A stretch of 64,000 nucleotides of DNA from JBMOLL01 sp049325415. GTDB taxonomy: Bacteria; Bacteroidota; Bacteroidia; Bacteroidales; GCA-2748055. A program made the translations under genes and the position numbers. How positions within the stretch are numbered: position 1 is the stretch's first letter; the number at the start of each line of letters is the position of its first letter. The notes under the pieces were generated by a model, which saw only the letters and a list, made by a program, of their open reading frames with translations, was not told the DNA's origin and ran no database searches. Below are positions 50,438-58,740 of the stretch, piece after piece. The stretch covers positions 1 through 64,000 of the forward strand of contig JBMOLL010000046.1 of the NCBI GenBank assembly GCA_049325415.1, in the 5' to 3' direction.

Positions 50438-50629
50438 TCAGCCGTGAAAACCGTTTCTTCGGTGCGACCCGTCACAAAAAGGCTTATCGGCTGATCCTCC
50501 GCAACGGCACAGGTAAGCCGGGGAGGAGATGGTGATCTCTTTACCGTTCTGATCGACAATGATAAAGTTGCCGGTCACTTCGAGCGGACCGTTTTCTTTA
50601 ACCCTGAACTGTGCGTTGATATTTTTCAT
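50438..50629 (-). CDS. CDGSH iron-sulfur domain protein (small)
   Basis: 63 residues. CRCGGSADKPFCDGSHRRNGF carries the three Cys and one His that bind a [2Fe-2S] cluster in CDGSH (mitoNEET-like) proteins. There is no membrane helix. A beta strand region (GPLEVTGNFIIVDQNGKEI) precedes it. The start overlaps the upstream gene stop by 4 bp (ATGA), so the pair is coupled. Redox or cluster-transfer role is inferred. Confidence 0.92.
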   Translation of the reverse strand: MKNINAQFRVKENGPLEVTGNFIIVDQNGKEITISSPAYLCRCGGSADKPFCDGSHRRNGFHG

Positions 50630-51126
50630 CCCCTGTTTTCTGCTGTAAATCCGACTTTACGATGAGTACCATCACAATAAGGCATATTCCGGGAGTGCCC
50701 GCAGCGGCAGAATGAAGTCATCATCATCGATTTCAGCTCATTACCCCCGGTTCCGATGATCCGGAAATCACCTTCCACCACGATCGGGCCATCTTTCATG
50801 ATCTGTATCCGAACGGGTTTGCCGGAAGGATCTTCATCAATACTGTCAGGAGTAATTTCCTCCACACCCGCTGCATCGCTGTAATCAATGGTGTGGGTAT
50901 CCAGATCCCGGTTGTATTTCCAGATCAGTGCCTGTGTCGGACATTTATTCACCACCTCGATGATCCGGCGTGTCGGGGCACCTTTCATATTAACCCATGG
51001 GCGTTTACCCGGGTTGAATACCTCCAGCAGTTCCCTGAAACAGGTGGTGGCATGGATGCATTTAGCCGGCTTCCAGAACACGGTAATTTCACCGTTGGTA
51101 TATTGTCGGTTCCTGGGATCGTCCAT
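50626..51126 (-). CDS. Fer4_19 plus CDGSH-type fusion protein
   Basis: 166 residues. The N-terminal half is a Fer4_19-type single-cluster ferredoxin (WKPAKCIHATTCFREL, VNKCPTQALIWKYN). The C-terminal half is a CDGSH-type domain, FCRCGHSRNMPYCDGTHRKVGF, with T in place of the S of CDGSH, which keeps the Cys3-His ligands. The same beta strand motif as in the next protein (GPIVVEGDFRIIGTGGNE) suggests that the small CDGSH gene arose by duplication of this half. The two genes overlap by 4 bp. Confidence 0.9.
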   Translation of the reverse strand: MDDPRNRQYTNGEITVFWKPAKCIHATTCFRELLEVFNPGKRPWVNMKGAPTRRIIEVVNKCPTQALIWKYNRDLDTHTIDYSDAAGVEEITPDSIDEDPSGKPVRIQIMKDGPIVVEGDFRIIGTGGNELKSMMMTSFCRCGHSRNMPYCDGTHRKVGFTAENRG

Positions 51127-51226
51127 TCGTTATTCGCTTATACCTCTCATAAACAAGTTCCGGTGGGATATGTTCACTGTCACGGGGATCTGAAAACACC
51201 CTTTAACAGGATAGTCTTTTGCAATG

Positions 51227-51273
51227 TTAAGAAAATATTAAGCAAAGCCCGTTAATTTAAGAAACTGATAACA
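51227..51273 (+). promoter_or_regulatory. Pair of TTAAGA-N5-type sites upstream of the 51335 gene
   Basis: TTAAGAAAATATTAAGC (51227-51243) and TTAAGAAACTGATAACA (51257-51273) are two 17-bp elements, each two 6-bp half-sites with an 11-bp period, as bound by PhoB/PhoP/OmpR-type regulators. They end 62 and 32 bp before the start of the -7 element. The same layout recurs at 51859-51905. Confidence 0.65.
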
Positions 51274-51281
51274 TGCTGTTG

Positions 51282-51312
51282 ATATTGAAGTAAAAGTACA
51301 GTACTTACTTTG
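51282..51312 (+). promoter_or_regulatory. Promoter of the 51335 gene
   Basis: ATTG (51282-51285) and TTACTTTG (51305-51312) are 19 bp apart; the ATG is 22 nt downstream. Confidence 0.6.
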
Positions 51313-51334
51313 TGTCATACAAAAGAGAAAAACA

Positions 51335-51685
51335 ATGAAAAGAATTTTCACCTTAATTATCGCTGCCGTCGCAACGACTGCTCTTTTTGCCGGATCACCT
51401 GTCATTGAAGGCCGGATCACGGATGCTTCAACCGGTGAATCGCTTACAGGAGTAAAAATAATTGTTGAGCAGACCGGCACCCAGGTGATTACGGATTTCG
51501 ACGGTTATTTCCGGATCAGTGAGATGCCCGAAGGATCAACGGTTAAATTGAGTTATCTTTCCTACCAGACGAAAGAAGTGACCATCGACAAGGCAGAGAA
51601 CGGATTTCTGAATATTGAAATGGAATCGGTGGGTGCCTTCAGAACAGCCGGTGAGGTTACTGCCAGCAACGGGCCTGCGAAATAA
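51335..51685 (+). CDS. Small secreted CarboxypepD_reg-like domain protein
   Basis: 116 residues. A signal peptide (MKRIFTLIIAAVATTALFAGS) is followed by one carboxypeptidase regulatory-like domain: IEGRITDASTGESLTGVKIIVEQTG, VITDFDGYFRISEMPEG, VKLSYLSYQ. The fold usually precedes TonB receptors; here it stands alone, with a short C-terminal extension. It resembles the N-terminal domain of the TonB receptor encoded at 51970, and the promoters of the two share an identical layout, so they are probably co-regulated. Function unknown; perhaps a periplasmic partner. Confidence 0.8.
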   Translation: MKRIFTLIIAAVATTALFAGSPVIEGRITDASTGESLTGVKIIVEQTGTQVITDFDGYFRISEMPEGSTVKLSYLSYQTKEVTIDKAENGFLNIEMESVGAFRTAGEVTASNGPAK

Positions 51686-51718
51686 ATCAGGATACAGGAT
51701 TTAGTTAAAAATAGTGCA

Positions 51719-51749
51719 GCATCGTCCGATAGGACGGTGCTTTTTTGTT
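51719..51749 (+). terminator. Terminator after the small secreted gene
   Basis: GCATCGTCC (51719-51727) pairs with GGACGGTGC (51732-51740), including one T-G wobble, loop GATA, then TTTTTTG. Confidence 0.8.
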
Positions 51750-51858
51750 TTTGGCCGGGCCAGGGGGAGTTTCAAATGAGGATTCCGATCCGAAGGGTCC
51801 TTCTTGTGAAGAGATTATTCCACCCCGGAATCAGCACCCGAAGCTCCACCTCTCCCTG

Positions 51859-51905
51859 TTAAGATTGGCTTAACATGCAGCTAAAGATTTAAAACAGGGA
51901 TAATA
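51859..51905 (+). promoter_or_regulatory. Pair of TTAAGA-N5-type sites upstream of the TonB receptor gene
   Basis: TTAAGATTGGCTTAACA (51859-51875) and TTAAAACAGGGATAATA (51889-51905) have the same internal 11-bp period, the same 30-bp offset between sites, and the same 62- and 32-bp distances to the -7 element (51937) as at the 51335 gene. Here the first site is nearly the TTAACA-N5-TTAACA of Bacillus PhoP. Confidence 0.7.
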
Positions 51906-51936
51906 CAATCCTTACAAAGAGGTGACATTGCCGGAG

Positions 51937-51944
51937 TTACTTTG
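51937..51944 (+). promoter_or_regulatory. -7 element of the TonB receptor gene
   Basis: TTACTTTG, followed by TG, is identical to the box at 51305-51312. It lies inside an earlier GTG-started frame (51922), so ATG 51970 is the start. Confidence 0.6.
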
Positions 51945-51969
51945 TGAAAATTTTCAAATACACCGGTCA

Positions 51970-54831
51970 ATGAAACAGCACCTGCTTATTTTCCTTTTTT
52001 CCATATTAACCTTTTCATTATCTGCCCAGGGAGGATCCGTATCCGGAAACGTTTCGGATGAGGCTACGGGTGAGACACTGATCGGAGCGACGGTAATGAT
52101 CCAGGGTACCACCCAGGGCACCATCACCGATTTTGACGGGAATTACCTTTTAAAAGGAATTGCACCGGGAGATTATAACCTGATCATATCCTATATCTCC
52201 TATGAGAAACAGCTGATCAGGATTTCCGTCAGACCGGGCGAGAATACCAGCCTCGACGTAAAACTGAAAAGCATGGTTATTGGTGTGGAAGAGGTCACCG
52301 TTACCGCCACGCGAAAGACCGATACCGAAGCGGCTATTATTTCCACTATTAAGAATATCGATATCATCGCAAACGGGATCAGTGCCGACCAGATCAGCAA
52401 GTCGCAGGATTCCGATGCGGCCCAGGTGATGCGGAGAGTTCCCGGGATTACCATAACCGACGGGAAGTTTGTTGTAGTGAGGGGGCTCATTGAACGTTAC
52501 AACTCCGTTCTGCTCAATGGCAGTACAGCCCCTTCATTCGAAGCAGACAAGAGAGCCTTCTCCTTTGATGCCGTGCCAAGCGGAATGATTGATAATATCC
52601 TGATCTACAAAAGTCCCGCGCCGGAATTACCCGCCGACTTCAGTGGTGCCGCCATCAACATCATCACCAGGAACAATGCAGATGAAAACAGTCTGAAGCT
52701 CAGCTATTCAGCAGGTTACAGGCAGAACGCAACCTTTAACAAGGATTTCCAGCGATACAAGGGGGGGAAGCTTGACTGGCTGGGTGTTGATGACGGCACC
52801 AGGGCCATTCCCGAAGGAACACCCAATAAGGAACAGTGGTCGGCGCTTTATAATTTTAACGACTTCGAGGATTATCTTGTAAAGACCGACAGCCTTGTAA
52901 ATTTCTCCAGGGCCTTTAACACCATCTGGTCGCCCGTGGCAAAAGCACCACTGCCTGATCAGTCTCTGAGCCTGACGCTGCAGCGGAGGTTTCTGCTTGG
53001 CAGGGTTTCGGTGGGAAACATTACGGCACTTAGTTACCGGAATGAAAATAACTATTACCAGGTCAACCGGCGCGAGTACTCCGGTTTTGATGTCGCCCGA
53101 CAGGTCATGCTGGAGAACTTTAATTTCAGTGATCTGAAATCGGTGAACGAGGTGAATGCCGGTCTTATCCATAACTGGAATTTTATCTTTGGTAACAACC
53201 AGAAGCTGGAGTTCAACAACTTTGTGAATAATATCGGCGAGAATGTCACTTCACTTCGTTCGGGAGTTGATAACTATGACGGGGAGACGCTGAAATCGAT
53301 CAATCTCTGGTTCCGGCAGCGTTTTGTTTATTCAGGACAGCTTTCATTAAAACTGCATTTCAACGACGATAATACAAACATACATGTATTCGGAGGCTAT
53401 TCCCATTCGCTGAATAACCGGCCCGACGACCGCAGGTTGTTTTTCGTACAGAACAGCAGCACAGAGAAGTATTACATGGAGTTGCAGAGTGTGGCAACAA
53501 ATGTGAAGAACGGGGGAAGATTGTATATCGGGCTTGATGAAGCGATCGCCAATGCCGGGGTGAATTTTGAGCAGAAGTTCAGGGTATTCGGTGATCAGCC
53601 CTGGTCGCTTAAAGCGGGTTTTCTGTATGATATGAAGGTCAGGGATTACGGAACAAGACTGCTGGGTGTGGTGACGCCGACCCCGAACAGTGTGGGTGTA
53701 AATCTGTATTTACCCGTGGATTCCATTATGCAGACCTCCAATTTTTACTTTGACCAGAGCGCTACTCCAAAGCGAACCTCAGGTCTGGCTTATAAAGAAG
53801 GAACCAAAGCCAGCGACAGTTATTCGGCCGAAGACAGGAACATTGCTGCTTACCTGGCTTTGAAAGTGCCGTTCGGAAAGCACCTGAACCTTTACGGAGG
53901 TGTGCGGATGGAGCATTTTACCCGAAACCTCTATTCAGGGCTTTCAGTGATTTCCGGACAGAGCGATACCCTGAGCCTGCTGACAAGAGACACGATCAAT
54001 TTCTTTCCCTCAGCTAATCTGATCTATACCATTAACGAAAGAAACATCGTGAGGGCGTCGTACGGGCTCACCACGAACCGGCCGGAATTCAGGGAAATGT
54101 CGTCCATCGTTTATGAAGATTTCGACATGAACGTGCTGATCCATGGTAATCCGGATCTTTTATCCTCTTACACCCATAATTATGACCTGAAATATGAATT
54201 TTATCCCAACCTGGGAGAGATGTTGTCGGTATCATTGTTTTACAAGCATTTTATCAATCCGATCGAGTTATTCCTGTTCCCCTCGGGAACCGGTTATGAT
54301 TATGTGCCTTTCAACACCGAAGAAGCGTACAGTGCAGGGATCGAAATGGATGCCAGGAAGACCCTTTCCGGCCTGGCGAATTCATCCTCCTTCCTGCGTT
54401 ACCTGAAGGATTTTACGGTTATTTTCAATTCTTCGCTGATCATGAGCGTAATCAATACCAATAAGGAATTCGCTCTCGACAGTGTCAGGATCATGCAGGG
54501 ACAATCACCCACCATTGTAAACCTGGCCCTGTATTACAAATCGCCTGACAATGGCTGGATGGCCAGTCTGACTTACAATCGTATCGGGCGGAGGATAGCT
54601 TTTGCCGGAAGTCCGAATAATCCCCATACCTGGGAGTTACCCAGGAACTCACTCGACCTGACTGTTTCTCGTCAATTCGGACGCTTTGAACTAAAGGCCG
54701 GAGTGAAGGATCTTCTCAATTCACCGGTGAGGTACGTGCAGTACTATGGTGAGAACGCCGATATTGAGGCGGAAACCTATTTCTACCATACCAACCGGAA
54801 ATTCACCCTGAGTGCTGCGCTTAAACTTTAG
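51970..54831 (+). CDS. TonB-dependent outer-membrane receptor with CarboxypepD_reg domain
   Basis: 953 residues from ATG 51970 (MKQHLLIFLFSILTFSLSAQGG, signal peptide). A carboxypeptidase regulatory-like domain (VSGNVSDEATGETLIGATVMIQG, about 24-105) leads into a plug domain (DAAQVMRRVPGITIT, VVRGLIERYNSVLLNG, GAAINIITRNN) and a long barrel ending in an aromatic strand (FYHTNRKFTLSAALKL). Without a SusD partner next door it is not a typical polysaccharide system. Its promoter matches those of the neighbouring secreted genes, and cargo may be a phosphate compound; that is inference. Confidence 0.9.
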   Translation: MKQHLLIFLFSILTFSLSAQGGSVSGNVSDEATGETLIGATVMIQGTTQGTITDFDGNYLLKGIAPGDYNLIISYISYEKQLIRISVRPGENTSLDVKLKSMVIGVEEVTVTATRKTDTEAAIISTIKNIDIIANGISADQISKSQDSDAAQVMRRVPGITITDGKFVVVRGLIERYNSVLLNGSTAPSFEADKRAFSFDAVPSGMIDNILIYKSPAPELPADFSGAAINIITRNNADENSLKLSYSAGYRQNATFNKDFQRYKGGKLDWLGVDDGTRAIPEGTPNKEQWSALYNFNDFEDYLVKTDSLVNFSRAFNTIWSPVAKAPLPDQSLSLTLQRRFLLGRVSVGNITALSYRNENNYYQVNRREYSGFDVARQVMLENFNFSDLKSVNEVNAGLIHNWNFIFGNNQKLEFNNFVNNIGENVTSLRSGVDNYDGETLKSINLWFRQRFVYSGQLSLKLHFNDDNTNIHVFGGYSHSLNNRPDDRRLFFVQNSSTEKYYMELQSVATNVKNGGRLYIGLDEAIANAGVNFEQKFRVFGDQPWSLKAGFLYDMKVRDYGTRLLGVVTPTPNSVGVNLYLPVDSIMQTSNFYFDQSATPKRTSGLAYKEGTKASDSYSAEDRNIAAYLALKVPFGKHLNLYGGVRMEHFTRNLYSGLSVISGQSDTLSLLTRDTINFFPSANLIYTINERNIVRASYGLTTNRPEFREMSSIVYEDFDMNVLIHGNPDLLSSYTHNYDLKYEFYPNLGEMLSVSLFYKHFINPIELFLFPSGTGYDYVPFNTEEAYSAGIEMDARKTLSGLANSSSFLRYLKDFTVIFNSSLIMSVINTNKEFALDSVRIMQGQSPTIVNLALYYKSPDNGWMASLTYNRIGRRIAFAGSPNNPHTWELPRNSLDLTVSRQFGRFELKAGVKDLLNSPVRYVQYYGENADIEAETYFYHTNRKFTLSAALKL

Positions 54832-54850
54832 GAAACACCGGGGCGGAATA

Positions 54851-54900
54851 TTAAGATTCCGCTAACGTCTTCCTATGTTTTTATTAATGATTTGATAAGT
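54851..54900 (+). promoter_or_regulatory. TTAAGA-N5-type site pair upstream of the beta-helix gene
   Basis: TTAAGATTCCGCTAACG (54851-54867) and TTAATGATTTGATAAGT (54884-54900) repeat the layout seen at the previous two genes, with small length changes (33 bp between site starts; 66 and 33 bp to the -7 box). The first eight bases are identical to the site at 51859. Confidence 0.55.
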
Positions 54901-54932
54901 TTTAGTAAACGGGTTAAGCGCTCAATATCAGG

Positions 54933-54940
54933 TAATTTTG
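54933..54940 (+). promoter_or_regulatory. -7 element of the beta-helix protein gene
   Basis: TAATTTTG matches TAnnTTTG; ATG 54965 is 24 nt downstream. Confidence 0.6.
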
Positions 54941-54964
54941 TAGCAAATCAAAACCACATGTATT

Positions 54965-57892
54965 ATGAAAAGACTTTTCTTACTCTTAATGGTAAGTTTC
55001 CTGATCGTTGAGTCGGGAGCTCAGTCCATTGATGATCCTTTTTTTGATAAGGTAAGTTATGTTGGTGCTTTTGGCTCCAATAACTGGACTTCCGGCTGGA
55101 CCAACTGGGACCCGGTGAACAGCGACTATCCTGTTTCGACAGTTACAAAAGGAAATGGTGTTTTTACTTCCGCTGGAGGGCTTCGGATAACTGCCGATGA
55201 GACCTGGAGTGGTGTTATCAAGCTGGATGGCTGGGTTTATGTTGACGATGGTGCAACACTGACAATTGAGCCGGGTACTATTATCCGTGGTACTGAAAAG
55301 AGTGTACTGGTTGTTGAGATGGGTTCAAAGATAAATGCTGTGGGTACTCCGTCAGACCCGATTGTATTTACTTCAGCCAAGGGCGCCGGTTTCAGGGCCA
55401 ACAGCGACTGGGCAGGACTTGTTATTTGTGGCAAAGCGCCGAATAACCTGGCTGGTGGTCAGGGTACTGCTGAAGGAGGAATTGAATCGATGTATGGAGG
55501 AAGTGATCCCAATGATAACTCTGGGAAGCTGAAATATGTCCGAATTGAATTTCCCGGTTATGAAGTAGCAACTGGAAAGGAAATTAATGGTTTATCCCTT
55601 TACTCCGTAGGGAAGGGAACCGAGATTGATCATATTCAGGTCTCCTATTCCGGAGATGATGCTTTCGAATGGTTTGGAGGAACCGTGAATGCAAAATACC
55701 TCGTATGTTTTGCCACTGAGGATGATAATTTTGACACTGATAACGGTTATGTAGGTATGGTACAATACGGTCTTATTGCAAGGGACAGCTCCATTGTCGA
55801 CACTGATGCGGCCAATGGTTTTGAGTCCGATAATGATGAGAACGGATCCGAGAACACCCCGCTGACCCACGCTATCTTCAGTAACATTACTGCAATCGGA
55901 CCTGCTGAATCAGCAACAGAGCCTGCAGCATTGCGTCCGAAACATTCAGAAGGATCGGCAATGAGAATCCGCAGGAATTCAAGACTGCAGATTTATAATT
56001 CTGTTTTCCTTGGTTTTGGCAACGGGCTTCGTATTGAGTCGAGCCTTGGCTGGGCAGCCGCACAGGATGACAATCTGACGGTGAAAAACAGCATCATTGC
56101 CGGAGTAAGGAACAAATTCTATAAAGCAGAAACTGGTGTTATGACCGAAACCGAACTGGAAAGCTGGTATCTGAATGCTTCCAGGGAGAACCGGAAGATG
56201 GACAATAACACTGATGTTATGCTGGCAGATCCCTATAATTATGCCAGCCGTAATTTTATGCCCCAGAGCGGTTCTCCTGTTTATAATTCCTCATACTGGT
56301 TCAAGGAATATACCGGAGAAGGTCCTTCTATTGATGATCCTTTCTTCGATCAGGTTGACTTTGTAGGTGCCTTCGGCGACGATGACTGGACAGCCGGCTG
56401 GACCAACTGGGACCCGGTAAATACCGAATATCCTGCTGCAACCGTTACCAAGGGCAACGGTGTGTTTACGCAGGCCGGCGGAACCTACATCACATCCAAC
56501 GAAGTATGGAGCGGTAACATCAAACTGGATGGCTGGGTTTATGTGAACAACGGAGCCACTCTCACCATACTTCCGGGAACCATTATCAGGGGTACCGAAA
56601 AGAGCGTACTGGTCATTGAAAGAGGAGCAAAAATTGAGGCCGTCGGAACTCCGGAAGAGCCGATTGTCTTTACCTCGAACAAAGGAGCAGGTTTCAGGGC
56701 CAACAGCGACTGGGCCGGTGTTGTGCTCTGCGGTTATGGTATCAACAATGTTGCCGGTGGAGAAGGTGTTGCTGAAGGCGGGATCGGATCACTCTACGGG
56801 GGGACCAATGCCGCTGATAATTCCGGTAAGATGAAGTATGTAAGGATTGAATTCCCCGGCTATGAAGTGGCAACCGGTAAGGAGATTAATGGTCTGACCT
56901 TATGCAGTGTCGGTTCAGGTACCGAGATTGATCATATTCAGATCAGTTATTCCGGTGATGATGCTTTCGAATGGTTCGGCGGTTCGGTAAATGCCAAATA
57001 CCTGGTATGTATGGCTACCGAAGATGATAACTTCGATACCGACAACGGTTATGTCGGAATGGTACAATACGGGGTTATCGCAAGGGACAGTTCGATTGTT
57101 GATACGGATGCCGCCAACGGCTTCGAATCCGACAACGACGAGAATGGCTCGGAAAATACACCTCTGACACATGCTGTTTTCAGTAATATTACTGCAATCG
57201 GTCCTGCCAAATCGGCTACCGAACCCGCGACGCTCCGTCCCAAACATGCCGAAGGCTCTGCCATGAGGATCCGCAGAAATTCAAGACTGCAGATCTATAA
57301 TGCAGCCTTTGCCGGATTCGGAAACGGACTCCGGCTTGAATCGAGTCTGGGCTGGGCAGCTGCGCAGGACGACAACCTTACCGTTCAGAATTCATTTATT
57401 GCCGGTATCCGCGGAAAATATTACAAAGCTGAGGAAGGGGTGATGACCGAAACCGAACTGCAGGACTGGTTCCTGGATATTGCCCGTCGCAATAAGGCTT
57501 TCTCTGCTGCAAGTGATCTGATGATGAATGATCCGTTCAATTACGATGCAAGGAATTTCATACCGGAAGAAGGTTCTCCTCTTCGTAATGCTTCCTACTG
57601 GACCGAAGTGGGCATTGACAAAGCGGTGGTTAGCCGGACAGGCAGTCTTTCCTGCTACCCGAATCCTTTCAATGGCAGTACAAGGATCGATATTGAACTT
57701 GATATGGATGCCCAGGTAGTTGCTGAGGTATATGATATGACCGGCAAGAAGGTGGCCATCCTGTTCGACGGTTATATGAGTCAGGGAGTACAGACCCTGG
57801 AATTTGATGCAACGCTGTACGGAAGCGGACTTTATATCGGCCGGATCAAAGCCGGAGACCAGCTGTATTCTGTAAAAATGATTGCCCGGTAA
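54965..57892 (+). CDS. Secreted protein with two tandem beta-helix domains and T9SS type A sorting domain
   Basis: 975 residues. Signal peptide (LLLMVSFLIVESGAQS), then two copies of one module of about 430 residues, the second beginning at residue 455 (nt 56327). Each starts SIDDPFFDxV, has WTNWDPVN, GWVYVxxGATLTIxPGTIIRGTEKSVLV, YSGDDAFEWFGG and DTDNGYVGMVQYG, a family seen in many Bacteroidota and predicted as a parallel beta-helix. The C-terminus is a Por secretion tail (CYPNPFNGSTRIDIELD, VYDMTGKKV, GSGLYIGRIKAG), so it is exported by T9SS and likely surface-anchored or released. It follows a TonB receptor with similar promoter sites. Confidence 0.9.
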   Translation: MKRLFLLLMVSFLIVESGAQSIDDPFFDKVSYVGAFGSNNWTSGWTNWDPVNSDYPVSTVTKGNGVFTSAGGLRITADETWSGVIKLDGWVYVDDGATLTIEPGTIIRGTEKSVLVVEMGSKINAVGTPSDPIVFTSAKGAGFRANSDWAGLVICGKAPNNLAGGQGTAEGGIESMYGGSDPNDNSGKLKYVRIEFPGYEVATGKEINGLSLYSVGKGTEIDHIQVSYSGDDAFEWFGGTVNAKYLVCFATEDDNFDTDNGYVGMVQYGLIARDSSIVDTDAANGFESDNDENGSENTPLTHAIFSNITAIGPAESATEPAALRPKHSEGSAMRIRRNSRLQIYNSVFLGFGNGLRIESSLGWAAAQDDNLTVKNSIIAGVRNKFYKAETGVMTETELESWYLNASRENRKMDNNTDVMLADPYNYASRNFMPQSGSPVYNSSYWFKEYTGEGPSIDDPFFDQVDFVGAFGDDDWTAGWTNWDPVNTEYPAATVTKGNGVFTQAGGTYITSNEVWSGNIKLDGWVYVNNGATLTILPGTIIRGTEKSVLVIERGAKIEAVGTPEEPIVFTSNKGAGFRANSDWAGVVLCGYGINNVAGGEGVAEGGIGSLYGGTNAADNSGKMKYVRIEFPGYEVATGKEINGLTLCSVGSGTEIDHIQISYSGDDAFEWFGGSVNAKYLVCMATEDDNFDTDNGYVGMVQYGVIARDSSIVDTDAANGFESDNDENGSENTPLTHAVFSNITAIGPAKSATEPATLRPKHAEGSAMRIRRNSRLQIYNAAFAGFGNGLRLESSLGWAAAQDDNLTVQNSFIAGIRGKYYKAEEGVMTETELQDWFLDIARRNKAFSAASDLMMNDPFNYDARNFIPEEGSPLRNASYWTEVGIDKAVVSRTGSLSCYPNPFNGSTRIDIELDMDAQVVAEVYDMTGKKVAILFDGYMSQGVQTLEFDATLYGSGLYIGRIKAGDQLYSVKMIAR
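55025..57602 (+). repeat. Internal duplication of the beta-helix module
   Basis: Copy 1 spans 55025-56326 and copy 2 about 56327-57602. They are similar at DNA level too, but with many third-position changes, so the duplication is not recent. Confidence 0.88.
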
Positions 57893-57910
57893 TATTAAGG
57901 TTTATACAGT

Positions 57911-57950
57911 GAAAAAGAGGCTGTCCCTAAAGGGCAGCCTTTTTCTTTTT
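57911..57950. terminator. Terminator after the beta-helix gene
   Basis: AGGCTGTCCC and GGGCAGCCT form an almost perfect stem with loop TAAA and a one-base bulge, flanked by A on the left and T on the right, so it may serve the converging DUF4294 gene as well. Confidence 0.78.
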
Positions 57951-57965
57951 TTTACTGCGGGCTGG

Positions 57966-58571
57966 TTAAAGAAAACCCATGTCTATACCCATGATGATCT
58001 CTTCGACCACCTTGTCCTCGCCTTCCGGATCATAGGGCGTTTTCAGATCGTTACCGAAAAGCCGGGCAATTCCCTGCCAGAAGAAGGCCGTGAGTCCGCC
58101 TTTCAGATCCTTTATCACCGTATAGGAGGTTCTGCCGGTCTCCCTGTCGATCAGCCTTACGAGGATTTGCCCCTGGGTGATGGTCAGGTGCCTGATATCC
58201 TGTTCAAACTCGGCCATGATCTCTTTCTCTGCCTGGTCGATATATTTCTGCTGAGCTTTCTCCGATTTCATGGTTGCCAGTTGCTCATCGAGGGCTTTAA
58301 GACGTACTCCGGCAATTTTGGCATAGGGATAGGCTTTTTTTACGTTATAAACAAGACGCCTGTATTTTCTGCTCAGCATCAGGTACTTATAATCGGGGAG
58401 ATTGTATACGGTCACATCCGGCAACAGCACCATGGGGATGGTATCCCGGTCGACAATCACTCCCCTCATTACATAAAGCCTCTTTACCTGCGTGGTATCA
58501 GGCTGCGCCGATACCGGGGCAAATGCCGGAAGCAGCAGAACGAGGAGTACTATGCGCAGATGTTTACCCAT
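57966..58571 (-). CDS. DUF4294 family protein
   Basis: 201 residues with a signal peptide (LLVLLLPAFAPVSAQ). The block YRRLVYNVKKAYPYAKIAG and the C-terminal GGLTAFFWQGIARLFGNDLKTPYDP are diagnostic of DUF4294, a family of unknown function confined mainly to Bacteroidota. It is probably periplasmic. It lies 169 bp downstream of elbB on the same strand, with a structured GC-rich spacer between them. Confidence 0.88.
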   Translation of the reverse strand: MGKHLRIVLLVLLLPAFAPVSAQPDTTQVKRLYVMRGVIVDRDTIPMVLLPDVTVYNLPDYKYLMLSRKYRRLVYNVKKAYPYAKIAGVRLKALDEQLATMKSEKAQQKYIDQAEKEIMAEFEQDIRHLTITQGQILVRLIDRETGRTSYTVIKDLKGGLTAFFWQGIARLFGNDLKTPYDPEGEDKVVEEIIMGIDMGFL

Positions 58572-58635
58572 GGTTACTTTTCAACTGATCTTTGAATACA
58601 AAAACAGCGCCAAACCTTTCATTTCAGGTTAGAAA

Positions 58636-58688
58636 GGACAGGCCCGGCCTGTTTGCACCGGTTTCAGCCTGTCCGGCCCGGAAACCGG
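58636..58688. repeat. Overlapping GC-rich inverted repeats
   Basis: GGACAGGC (58636-58643) can pair with GCCTGTCC (58667-58674), while CCGGTTTC (58658-58665) can pair with GAAACCGG (58681-58688). The two stems exclude each other. The region separates elbB from the DUF4294 gene on the minus-strand transcript. Confidence 0.5.
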
Positions 58689-58740
58689 GGCCTGAACCGG
58701 CTGTAAAATTAAGTGAAAAAAGTGAAGATGCAGTAAAGGG

